A DNA stretch of 28,463 bases, taken from assembly GCA_049242885.1 (NCBI GenBank), contig JBMLOQ010000030.1, positions 1 through 28,463 of the forward strand, given 5' to 3'. Under the pieces are notes generated by a model, which ran no database searches, was not told the DNA's origin, and saw only the letters and a program-made list of their open reading frames with translations. The translations under genes were made by a program, and so were the position numbers. Positions 1-8,310 of the stretch are shown here, one piece after another (the stretch's first letter is position 1; every line of letters starts with the position of its first letter). The DNA is from CAIVPM01 sp049242885. Its GTDB lineage: Bacteria; Bacteroidota; Bacteroidia; Chitinophagales; Chitinophagaceae.

Positions 1-2673
1 ATTAATATCTCTTAACCAACGTTTTCTTCCCATCAAAGTTTCTACAAAGCCATTTTCTCTGGCAAAGTTTATAGTATCATCCATGTACTTTTGAATGCTA
101 GCAAACTCACGTTTATAGTTATCAATAATTTCCTTTGCTTCGGTACGACTAATGCCCAAATTATCGGCTAATCCAAATGCTCCTTGCCCATAAATAATTC
201 CAAAATTTACACTTTTAGCCTTGTAACGCATTTCTTTGGTTACATCTGCTTCTAATATGTTGTAAACCTTAGCAGCAGTTGCTGTATGTATATCTTTTCC
301 TAATCTAAATGCTTCACACATATTAGGGTCGCCACTTATGGCAGCTACAATTCTTAATTCAATTTGGGAATAATCGGCACTTACTAAAATTCTATTTTTA
401 TCACGTGGAATAAAGGCTTTTCTAATTTCTTTTCCTCTATCTGTACGTATAGGAATGTTTTGCAAATTAGGATTATTACTGCTTAATCTGCCAGTAACTG
501 CTACAGCTTGTGCATAGCTGGTATGTACTCTTCCTGTTTTACTATTAATTAGTTTTGGCAAAGCATCTACATAGGTAGATTTTAGTTTAGTTAATTCTCT
601 AAACACCAGAATATCTTCTACAATTTGATGTCCTTTGGTGGCTAACTTTTGCAACACATCTTCGCCAGTTTGGTATTGTCCAGTTTTAGTTTTTTTAGCA
701 CTGCTATCTAGCTGCATTTTATCAAACAACACTTCACCTAGCTGTTTAGGTGATGCCAAATTAAATTTTACACCAGCTTGCAAATACACACTTTCTTCTG
801 CTCTTTTAGCATCTACTTCTAATACCTTACTATATTCATTTAAAAAATCTACATCTACTTTTACGCCTTCAAACTCCATGGCTGTTAATACTTTAACTAA
901 AGGATTTTCTACCTCTGTAAAAACCTTTTCTACTTCTTTTTCTTTTAATAAAGGAAAAAGTTGGTGTTTTAACTGCAATGTAATATCAGCATCTTCGGCT
1001 GCATAATCTTTTACAATTTCTACCTCAACATCTCTCATATTACCTTGTTTTTGAGATGCTGCATCTAAGCCTAATTCTCCAATTTTATTGGTGGCTTTTT
1101 TGGTTTTTTTGCCAATTAATGTTTCGATTGAAATTGGATTATAGTTTAAATATTGTTGGCTCAATACATCCATGCTTCTTTTACCTTCTGGCTCCACAAC
1201 ATAGTGAATAAGCATGGTGTCGCAAATATTTCCTTTTAATTCAATGCCATACCATTTTAACACTAGTAAGTCATATTTTAGGTTTTGACCAACCCAAGTG
1301 ATGGATGGGTTGCTGAATAGTTGATTGAATGATTGAAGTAAAATTTCTGCTTCTTTTCTATCTGCTGAAACTGGCACATAATAAGCTTCGTGTGGTGTAA
1401 AAGCAAAACTCATACCCACCAATTCTGCTTCATTAGCATCAATGTTGGTGGTTTCGGTGTCAAAACAAATTTCTTTTTGGTTACTTGCTTTTTCAATAAA
1501 CTCCAGAATAGCGTTTTCATTATCTAGTAAAAAATAATTATGGGCTACTTCATTTATAGAAGACCATCCTTGCACCTCTACAATATCAGCATTAGCATCT
1601 TCTTCATCTTTTGTATTTTTATCTGCATTATTGGCTGGGGCTATAGATTGTAAAAACGAAGGTAAAGCAATACCTCCATGGCGAGATTCACTATCATTCG
1701 AAAATAAATTTGATTGAATAGGTTCTTTAGGCGTTGCCTTTTTTGTTGCACCTGTGCTAATAGGATTACCAAATAAATCTTTTTGAACTTCTACTTTTGC
1801 CGTATCGGTGAAAAGACGTTTACTTAAAGTTCTAAACTCTAATTCATCAAAAATATTCACCAATACTTCCTTATTCCATTCAGTTAACTTAAAATTTTCT
1901 TCACTAAACTCAGTAGGTACATCAGTAATAATGGTTGCAAGCATTTTACTCATTATAGCATCTTCAACCCCTGCCCTTACTTTTTCGCCCAAAGAACCTT
2001 TAATGCTTTCTCTATTTTCTAAAACACCCTCAAGGGTATCATACTCTTTTAATAATTTGGCTGCTGTTTTTTCGCCAACGCCTTTAATGCCTGGAATATT
2101 ATCAACAGCATCCCCCATTAATCCTAAAATATCAATCACTTGATCAACACGTTTAATATCCCATTTTTCACAGATTTGTTGAGGGCCTAAAATTTCTACA
2201 TCGCCACCACCATAGCCAGGTTTGTACATATAAATACCATCACGTACCAATTGACCATAATCTTTATCGGGGGTTACCATAAAAACTTCATATCCTGCAT
2301 CGTGTGCTTGCCAAGCCAATGTACCAATTACATCATCTGCCTCATAGCCTTCTATACCAATTACTGGAATATTAAAACCTTCAATAATTTTTTTAATATC
2401 TGGTACGGCCAACTTTATATCTTCAGGAGTTTCTTGCCTATTGGCTTTGTAAAACTCATATTTTTCGTCACGTACTGTTGGGCCACTTACATCAAAACAA
2501 ACAGCTAAATGAGTAGGTTTTTCTTTATTAATAAGCTCTAATAAAGTATTTGTAAATCCAAATTGGGCATTGGTATTTTTGCCTTTGCTGGTAATACGTG
2601 GGCTACGAATTAAAGAATAATATGCACGAAAAATTAAGGCATAAGCATCGAGAAGGAATAGTTTTTTTTCCAT
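1..2673 (-). CDS. polA: DNA polymerase I, 3' end truncated by window edge
   Basis: Replication and repair polymerase that removes RNA primers and fills gaps. The frame is open from the ATG at 2673 to base 1, giving 891 residues with no stop. In order: an N-terminal 5'-3' exonuclease (about 1-290) with a helix-hairpin-helix (DNIPGIKGVGEKTA), a 3'-5' exonuclease domain with FDTET (D405, E407), and the polymerase domain with motif A DYSQIELR (D767) and motif B R816-YKAKSVNFGIIYG. Motif C (VHDE type) is not reached and must lie beyond the window. The family is usually about 930 residues, so roughly 40-60 are missing. D405 and E407 suggest that proofreading is intact. It is the last of four minus-strand genes but has a 463 bp upstream gap, so it probably has its own promoter. 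Identification is very secure. Confidence 0.97.
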   Translation of the reverse strand, partial: MEKKLFLLDAYALIFRAYYSLIRSPRITSKGKNTNAQFGFTNTLLELINKEKPTHLAVCFDVSGPTVRDEKYEFYKANRQETPEDIKLAVPDIKKIIEGFNIPVIGIEGYEADDVIGTLAWQAHDAGYEVFMVTPDKDYGQLVRDGIYMYKPGYGGGDVEILGPQQICEKWDIKRVDQVIDILGLMGDAVDNIPGIKGVGEKTAAKLLKEYDTLEGVLENRESIKGSLGEKVRAGVEDAIMSKMLATIITDVPTEFSEENFKLTEWNKEVLVNIFDELEFRTLSKRLFTDTAKVEVQKDLFGNPISTGATKKATPKEPIQSNLFSNDSESRHGGIALPSFLQSIAPANNADKNTKDEEDANADIVEVQGWSSINEVAHNYFLLDNENAILEFIEKASNQKEICFDTETTNIDANEAELVGMSFAFTPHEAYYVPVSADRKEAEILLQSFNQLFSNPSITWVGQNLKYDLLVLKWYGIELKGNICDTMLIHYVVEPEGKRSMDVLSQQYLNYNPISIETLIGKKTKKATNKIGELGLDAASQKQGNMRDVEVEIVKDYAAEDADITLQLKHQLFPLLKEKEVEKVFTEVENPLVKVLTAMEFEGVKVDVDFLNEYSKVLEVDAKRAEESVYLQAGVKFNLASPKQLGEVLFDKMQLDSSAKKTKTGQYQTGEDVLQKLATKGHQIVEDILVFRELTKLKSTYVDALPKLINSKTGRVHTSYAQAVAVTGRLSSNNPNLQNIPIRTDRGKEIRKAFIPRDKNRILVSADYSQIELRIVAAISGDPNMCEAFRLGKDIHTATAAKVYNILEADVTKEMRYKAKSVNFGIIYGQGAFGLADNLGISRTEAKEIIDNYKREFASIQKYMDDTINFARENGFVETLMGRKRWLRDIN

Positions 2674-3136
2674 AAACATTTACTTTCACGCAAAGTAGCA
2701 AAGAATGCAACGTACGTAAAGATTTTTTTATTGTTAACCATATTGGTTGGCGGGGTACAATAGTATAATAAAATATTTGAAAATAGTTTGGATTTCAAAT
2801 GTGTAGTTTAATAGTAAAAATAGATTAATGTGTTTGTGGCTTTTTAATTTACGTTTAATCCAAAAAAAATTAAATGCTACGATTAAAGCAAACGCAATTG
2901 AAAAAAGCCTTTTTGGGTAGTAATTTTGGTAAAATTTATCTAAGAATGTCCAATTAAGTACTTCAAATCATCTACTAAGTGTTGCACATGAACTGCTGAT
3001 TATGAATTTTTATCTTCTGTACCATAAAAATCATATTCCAAATGCAAAAAATTGGTAACGATGTGGAATTAATGATTTACTTGTTTGTTGTTGGTATGAA
3101 GTAAGCCTGCCAACATCGGCATAATTATTTTTATTT
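2674..3136. other. Intergenic region upstream of polA
   Basis: This 463 bp stretch is the longest gene-free part of the window. It lies between the OmpA-like stop and the polA start. Close to polA it has two CTTTGC hexamers on the minus strand (around 2690-2705), the kind of sequence seen in Bacteroidota -7 boxes, and an 8 bp palindrome ACGTACGT near 2710. I could not pair them with a clear -33 element. On the minus strand, 3122-2940 is one reading frame broken by only two internal TAA codons; it is described as a finding. I see no tRNA, convincing terminator or repeat. Confidence 0.5.
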
Positions 3137-3649
3137 TTACTCATTAGCACAAGGCTCACCTGCAATATTACCACCACCATCTAAAGGCATGCCACCTATT
3201 GCTTTGCTACGCAAGGCAGCTATGTGAAAACTTGAACGATTGTTTTTTAATCTTTCTTCAAAAGAAGAATTGTTTGCAATAGGTTTTGTGCTTCCAAAAC
3301 CCACAGCAATTAATCGCTTACAATCTATCAACTTAGCTAACTCTTTTGCAATAACTAAAGCCCTTTGCTCGGTAAGTTTTTGTAAAAAATCTTCTTTACC
3401 ATTGTTTGCCAAATGCGATTCAATACGTAAGGTAGAAATGTATGTTTTTGCGATTAAAAAAGAGGCTACATAATTAATAGCACCTTTGCTTTGAGGTAAC
3501 AAATTTGAAGTTCCTGTTTCAAAAACAATGGGTAAACTATCGGGAATTATTAATTGATTATTTTCTATTTTATAAGTAGTTTGGGAAAACCCAAAAGCTA
3601 TATTGCAAAATAGAATTAACGTAAAATACAATCTTTTATATTTTATCAT
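3137..3649 (-). CDS. Small secreted OmpA-like domain protein
   Basis: The 170-residue product has a signal peptide (about 1-22, hydrophobic core, then GFSQ), so it is exported to the periplasm or outer membrane. From about residue 38 it resembles an OmpA/MotB C-terminal peptidoglycan-binding domain: VFETGTSNLLPQSKGAI, then LTEQRALVIAKEL, then VGFGSTKPIANN and a late NNR. The usual GHTD segment is replaced by ESHLANNG, so peptidoglycan binding may be weak or lost. A short tail after the domain is Gly-rich and contains GGMPLDGGG and a single Cys near the end. There is no barrel or TPR region, so it is a stand-alone domain. It starts at ATG 3649, 104 bp after purH, and may be read through from it. 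Domain call is moderately secure; the role is unknown. Confidence 0.7.
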   Translation of the reverse strand: MIKYKRLYFTLILFCNIAFGFSQTTYKIENNQLIIPDSLPIVFETGTSNLLPQSKGAINYVASFLIAKTYISTLRIESHLANNGKEDFLQKLTEQRALVIAKELAKLIDCKRLIAVGFGSTKPIANNSSFEERLKNNRSSFHIAALRSKAIGGMPLDGGGNIAGEPCANE

Positions 3650-3753
3650 AAAATTGAAATTAATACTGCAATTAAAGCAATTTTATGCACTGCCGCAAAA
3701 ACAATTTTAACTTAACTCATATACCTACATCAGCAATAAAAAATCTATTAACA

Positions 3754-5247
3754 CTAATGCTTAAAATGCCTTAATCCTGTAAGCACCATTGCCAAGTTAT
3801 TTGCAACACAATAGTCAATACTATCTTTATCTCTTATACTGCCACCAGGTTGTATAAATGCAGCAACCCCTGCTTCATGAGCTAGTTGCACACAATCGTT
3901 AAATGGAAAAAAAGCATCGCTAGCCAACACAGCATTTTCTAAACTAAAATTAAACTGTTGGGCTTTACTTAAAGCGTGTTTAAGTGCATCAATTCTGCTG
4001 GTTTGCCCACAACCTTTACCTATAAGTTGGTTGTTGGTTACAATAGCAATGGCGTTGCTTTTTAGATGTTTGCAAACAATGTTTGCAAAAGCAAGTGTAG
4101 TTTTTTCTTGAGTTGATGTTTCTCTTCCACCAACTTCTTTCCATTCTCCAATATTACCTTCATCATTTTGCTGTTGAATGCTGCCGTTGAGTAACGATTT
4201 GGTTTGTGTAGAATTTAGCTCAAAATTAGGCTGAAGTTGTAATAAAATTCTGTTCTTTTTGGTTTGTAAAGTAGCTAAAGCAGCGTCGCTAAAACTAGGA
4301 GCAATAAGTACTTCAAAAAATATGTCGTTTATGGCCATTGCAGTAGCTTCATCAATTTCGTGGCTACAAACTAAAATGCCACCAAAAGCACTTTCTGGGT
4401 CGCCAGCTAATGCTTTATTCCAAGCTTCTAAAGTTGAATTTCCTAAAGCTGCTCCACAAGTGTTGGTGTGTTTTATAATTCCAAAAAAATGTTGGTTGGT
4501 TTTAAGTTGATTAATGTCTTGCAAAAGCTGTAATGCACCATCTACATCAACCAAATTATTATAAGATAACTCTTTGCCATTTAATTGTGTAAAAAGACTA
4601 TTTAAATTGCCTATAAACTGAGCTGTTTGATGAGGGTTTTCGCCATAACGCAAAGGTGTAACTTGTGTATTAAAATAGTTACTAATGGCTACATCATAAT
4701 CCATTACAACTTTAAAAGCTTTTGCAGCAAAGGTTTTGCGTTGTTCAATATTAGTACAACCTTGTTGATTGATTACTAAATTGGTAACCTCGTTATAATC
4801 GTTTTTGCTAGCCACCACTAACACATCATTAAAGTTTTTAGCAGCAGCACGCAGCATGCTTGGCCCACCAATATCAATTTTTTCAATAATTAATTTTTCT
4901 TCTGCTGTTTGGGCAAGAGTTTCTTCAAAAGGATACAAATCAACAATGACTAAATCAATTTCAGGAACATCAAAGCTGTTTTTTTCTTCCACATCTTGGG
5001 CTTCATTTCTTCTAAACAAAATACCACCAAACACTTTTGGATGAAGGGTTTTTACTCTTCCCCCAAAAATAGAAGGATAATTAGTTACCGTTTCTACACC
5101 AATACAATGAATGCCATTGTCTTGCAAAAATTGTAAAGTACCGCCAGTAGAATATATAGTAATTTGGTTGGCTACTAAAGATTGTGCAAGGGGCAACAAA
5201 CCATCTTTATAAAAGACAGAAATAAGGGCCGAATGTATTTTTTTCAT
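3754..5247 (-). CDS. purH: Bifunctional AICAR formyltransferase / IMP cyclohydrolase
   Basis: Catalyses the last two steps of de novo purine synthesis in the cytoplasm: 10-formyl-THF-dependent formylation of AICAR to FAICAR, then ring closure to IMP. The 497-residue protein starts with the MGS-like cyclohydrolase domain (about 1-145; STGGT, GRVKTLHPKVFGG, DIGGPSMLRAAAKN). The formyltransferase domain follows (LRYGENPHQTA; the Lys-His pair K259-H260 in IKHTNTCG; DPESAFGGI; GCGQTSRIDA; ASDAFFPF; QPGGSIRD; a C-terminal TGLRHFKH). Length is close to the family norm of about 510-530 and the key motifs are intact. The ATG at 5247 lies 24 bp after the comEC stop on the same strand, so the two are probably co-transcribed. 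No other pur gene is nearby. Confidence 0.97.
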   Translation of the reverse strand: MKKIHSALISVFYKDGLLPLAQSLVANQITIYSTGGTLQFLQDNGIHCIGVETVTNYPSIFGGRVKTLHPKVFGGILFRRNEAQDVEEKNSFDVPEIDLVIVDLYPFEETLAQTAEEKLIIEKIDIGGPSMLRAAAKNFNDVLVVASKNDYNEVTNLVINQQGCTNIEQRKTFAAKAFKVVMDYDVAISNYFNTQVTPLRYGENPHQTAQFIGNLNSLFTQLNGKELSYNNLVDVDGALQLLQDINQLKTNQHFFGIIKHTNTCGAALGNSTLEAWNKALAGDPESAFGGILVCSHEIDEATAMAINDIFFEVLIAPSFSDAALATLQTKKNRILLQLQPNFELNSTQTKSLLNGSIQQQNDEGNIGEWKEVGGRETSTQEKTTLAFANIVCKHLKSNAIAIVTNNQLIGKGCGQTSRIDALKHALSKAQQFNFSLENAVLASDAFFPFNDCVQLAHEAGVAAFIQPGGSIRDKDSIDYCVANNLAMVLTGLRHFKH

Positions 5248-5271
5248 GATTAATTTTTGACTACAAAGCGA

Positions 5272-7353
5272 TTACTTACAATTAATTTCATAAGCACCTT
5301 GTAAGGCAGTTATATGATGTGGCAAATGTAAGTTTATACAATCTTTTTGCCATAACTCAATTTTCCACATGGGGTTGCTACCATCAAAAACAAACAACTT
5401 AGTATTTATATTTTTTAGTTGATTGATGTATAGTTTTGGGTTTTGTGTTACAAGCACAAAATCAACATTTATAGGCGTTTCTGAATTTTGCCAATATTTA
5501 TCAATTACCAATATTTTTTTATGATTAAATGTAAAAATATTGTTAGTAAAATTTAAACCATCTATCATAACTTCATTACTCAGTCTATGCAATATTCTCG
5601 AAGGTTTTATATGAAAATTTTGTAAAAAACCAGTTTGTTGCAATGTGCTATCGCCCCAAAAAGTATAATTTTTCCCATCAATAAAATCAATACCAGTAAA
5701 TAATGGCACATTGTAAATTACAATTTTTTTCTGTTGCTGTTTTTGTATAATATCATACATTCTTACACCTAGGAATAGTGCAAAAAAAGATAGTCCAAGC
5801 AAAAGTTTTTTTGAATTTTTAAGCATTAAGGCATAGCAAATTACACTTATTGCAACCATTAAAATACAAGCCTGAAAAATAGAAACATAGATATTTTGAA
5901 TAGAAGCAAAAGGCAAACTATCGGCACCTAAAATAAAGTCGTTTAGCCAAAGAATAGTGTTATTTATGCCGTTGCCTAACCAATTGGCAATTGGCTCAAA
6001 ATTACCTACAATTAGTAAGGCAATTTCTGCAAAAAGTACAATACTCGAAATGGGTACAGCAATTAAATTGGTAAGTAAAAAATATGTTGGAAACTGATGA
6101 AAATGATATAGTACAATGGGTAAAGTAAGCACTTGTGCAGATAGCGTAACTGCATTTAAATTAAAGAAGCCTTGTAACAGTTTGTTTTTAAAATAAAACC
6201 ACCTTTTTATCCTTCCATTAAACAATGCAATACTTAAAACAGCTGCATAGGATAACTGAAAACCAACATCCCACAATGCAAAAGGCTGAAATAATAAAAT
6301 AATAAATGCAGATAAGGCAAGGCTATTGTAAATTGAAGATTTTTTATTAAAACCATCGCCAATAGCAATAAATGAAAACATAATAGCACTTCTTACAATA
6401 CTAGGAGTTAAGCCAGCTACTGCACTAAACAACCATAACACAATTATTACAACAATGGCTCTTATAATTTTTAAACGAGTAGTTTGTTTAAAAGCCTTAA
6501 ATAACAACACTAGCATCCAATAAATCATTCCTAAATGCATACCACTTATAGCAATTATATGCACAACCCCAGTATTGCTGTAAGCCTTCACTAAATCTTT
6601 ATCTAAATCTTCTCTATAGCCAATTAATAAAGCTTCTGCAATACTTAAAGCATCATCATCTTTAATATATTTTTTTAAAATAAGGAGTACCCATTGCTGA
6701 ATACTATAAATGAATGTAGTAAACCTATTTACAGGTAAACTACATTGTTGCTCAACATCTTTTTCTGTTAAATATATTTGATGATAAATACCTTGAAAAC
6801 TACAAAATCTTGCATAATTATAACCACCAGGGTTACCACTATTAACAACCCTTGTAAGCGGTTTTCTTACCACAAAAGCATTTCCCATTTTAAGATTTGA
6901 AAAAGCACTGTCTTTTTTTGTATAAATTATTGCTTTACCATTGGTTGGGATCCATTGGTTGTTCAAAAATTTTGCAACAATTTTTGCATTTGCTTTGTAC
7001 GATTTTGGTTTGCTGGCAACATCTTCTAAAAGCTGCACAATTATTGGCTCTTGTTTGTAAGTGTTTACAAAACTGTTTTTGTTGTTTAAATCATTGTTAT
7101 AATAACTTAGTAATCCTCCAAAGCCAATAAAGCAAATAATTATAGCAAATCCTTGTAAATAATTTAATGTAAACTGGTTTGCAAGTTTTATGAAACCAAA
7201 AGCAACAACTACAATTAAGCCAGCTACTACCATACACCCAAAAATTGAAACATTTAGTGGTGTATTATACTGTAGTATTATACCCAAACACATGCTTAAT
7301 AGCATCCTTAGTATTGGAATTTGTTTTACAAAAACTGGCGGGTTAAATGGCAT
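5272..7353 (-). CDS. comEC: ComEC/Rec2 family DNA-uptake channel
   Basis: Inner-membrane protein of the family that forms the channel bringing transforming single-stranded DNA into the cytoplasm. The 693 residues contain several N-terminal membrane segments, a soluble DUF4131/OB-like region (about 90-220), and the Competence core starting near 235 (GYREDLDKDLVKAYSNTGVVH, then the hallmark SGMHLG at 270-275) with many hydrophobic helices to about 520. The last 150 residues are soluble and beta-rich but lack the metal-binding HxHxDH of the metallo-beta-lactamase domain in Bacillus-type ComEC, so any nuclease activity there looks lost. This shorter form is, as far as I know, common in Bacteroidota. 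The ATG is at 7353, and purH follows 24 bp downstream. Confidence 0.9.
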   Translation of the reverse strand: MPFNPPVFVKQIPILRMLLSMCLGIILQYNTPLNVSIFGCMVVAGLIVVVAFGFIKLANQFTLNYLQGFAIIICFIGFGGLLSYYNNDLNNKNSFVNTYKQEPIIVQLLEDVASKPKSYKANAKIVAKFLNNQWIPTNGKAIIYTKKDSAFSNLKMGNAFVVRKPLTRVVNSGNPGGYNYARFCSFQGIYHQIYLTEKDVEQQCSLPVNRFTTFIYSIQQWVLLILKKYIKDDDALSIAEALLIGYREDLDKDLVKAYSNTGVVHIIAISGMHLGMIYWMLVLLFKAFKQTTRLKIIRAIVVIIVLWLFSAVAGLTPSIVRSAIMFSFIAIGDGFNKKSSIYNSLALSAFIILLFQPFALWDVGFQLSYAAVLSIALFNGRIKRWFYFKNKLLQGFFNLNAVTLSAQVLTLPIVLYHFHQFPTYFLLTNLIAVPISSIVLFAEIALLIVGNFEPIANWLGNGINNTILWLNDFILGADSLPFASIQNIYVSIFQACILMVAISVICYALMLKNSKKLLLGLSFFALFLGVRMYDIIQKQQQKKIVIYNVPLFTGIDFIDGKNYTFWGDSTLQQTGFLQNFHIKPSRILHRLSNEVMIDGLNFTNNIFTFNHKKILVIDKYWQNSETPINVDFVLVTQNPKLYINQLKNINTKLFVFDGSNPMWKIELWQKDCINLHLPHHITALQGAYEINCK

Positions 7354-7542
7354 TAAAATTTGTTTACATAAAATTAAAGGAAATTTGTAAACAGCTTTTA
7401 AATAGTAATGAATATTTCTTTAAACTCTATTTTTTGTATAAATCATTAAAAAATGTGGAATTTGTAGATTTCTACATCTGTAAATTGAGTAAAACCCAAA
7501 GTTTTATTTGAAATAAAAGTTTCGACAAAACGTTTTAATGGA

Positions 7543-8199
7543 ATGAAGTGGAATAAGTTTTTTAATGTTTTGGTATTTTTAATTATCATCTCCATTTTTT
7601 CAGTGGTGATGATATTGCCAAGATTTACAAAGTTTCATCTTCCGTTTTCAATTAGTAAAACTAAAGCTGCAGTAAATCTTCAGCACAAAAAAATAAAGGT
7701 TAAGGCTTTAGAGCTAAAAAAATATGCTATTGAACGTGGCTATGATACTACTTATGCTTTTATAATTGATATGAGTGTGCCTAGTGGCTATAAACGTTTT
7801 TTTGTTTATCATTTTGTGGCTGATACAATTATAAACAGTGGTTTGGTAGCCCATGGCAGTTGCAATACAACTTACTTAGAAAAAGTACAGTTTAGTAATA
7901 CTAATGGCTGTGGTTGCAGTGCTTATGGTAAGTATAAAATTGATTATGCTTATTATGGCAATTATGGTAAAGCATATAAGCTTAAAGGTTTAGAATCTAC
8001 AAATAACAAAGCATTTGAAAGAAATATTGTTTTGCATAGTTATAGTTGTGTACCAAACGAAGAAACCTATCCTAGCCCTATTTGTAATAGTCTTGGTTGC
8101 CCCATGGTTAGTGTAGATTTTTTAAATACCTTAATGGTTTATATTGAAGACGCTAAACAACCTGTTTTGCTATGGATTTTAGATGATTTTGAACTATAA
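7543..8199 (+). CDS. Membrane-anchored L,D-transpeptidase-like protein (YkuD_2 type)
   Basis: The 218 residues begin with one uncleaved-looking membrane helix (about 7-26), which places the rest in the periplasm. The body matches the murein L,D-transpeptidase catalytic family: a GLVAHGSC strand, FSNTNGCGCSAYGKYKI, YGKAYKLKGLE, then IVLHSYSCVP (H165) and SLGCPMVS (C186). H165 and C186 are the probable catalytic pair of an SxGCP-type active site, which crosslinks or remodels peptidoglycan or links proteins to it. The usual FSN..GS..S.LG segment carries a CGC (C123, C125) here, and C107, C169 and C181 add further cysteines. The start is ATG 7543; an ATG at 7538 is out of frame and stops at once. 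It is divergent from comEC. The family call is good; the substrate is unknown. Confidence 0.82.
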   Translation: MKWNKFFNVLVFLIIISIFSVVMILPRFTKFHLPFSISKTKAAVNLQHKKIKVKALELKKYAIERGYDTTYAFIIDMSVPSGYKRFFVYHFVADTIINSGLVAHGSCNTTYLEKVQFSNTNGCGCSAYGKYKIDYAYYGNYGKAYKLKGLESTNNKAFERNIVLHSYSCVPNEETYPSPICNSLGCPMVSVDFLNTLMVYIEDAKQPVLLWILDDFEL

Positions 8200-8278
8200 T
8201 TTGTAGTGCAAAACATACTATTCATCAAAAAATTACACACTAAATAAAAGCTTACATCAAAAGTAAGAAACAAGAATT

Positions 8279-8286
8279 TATGTTTG
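8279..8286 (+). promoter_or_regulatory. Probable -7 box before the arginase-fold gene
   Basis: TATGTTTG matches the Bacteroidota -7 consensus TAnnTTTG exactly. It lies 24 bp before the ATG at 8311, which would leave a leader of about 20 nt. I see no clear -33 TTTG at the usual distance. The box covers the TTG at 8284 that would extend the frame, which argues against that upstream start. Confidence 0.4.
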
Positions 8287-8310
8287 TACAAAGTCAACAA
8301 TACGATTTTT

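Noticed and set aside
635..2508. Plus-strand open frames of 85-123 codons
   Set aside because: They lie antisense to polA, whose frame has intact exonuclease and polymerase motifs; the translations are Ser/Leu-rich and show no domain.
2899..2916. AAAAAAGCCTTTTT as a possible terminator
   Set aside because: The arms almost touch, leaving no room for a loop, and the stem is nearly all A-T pairs.
8284..8310. N-terminal extension of the arginase-fold protein from TTG 8284
   Set aside because: The TTG lies inside an exact TAnnTTTG -7 box, and the ATG at 8311 gives the expected length.
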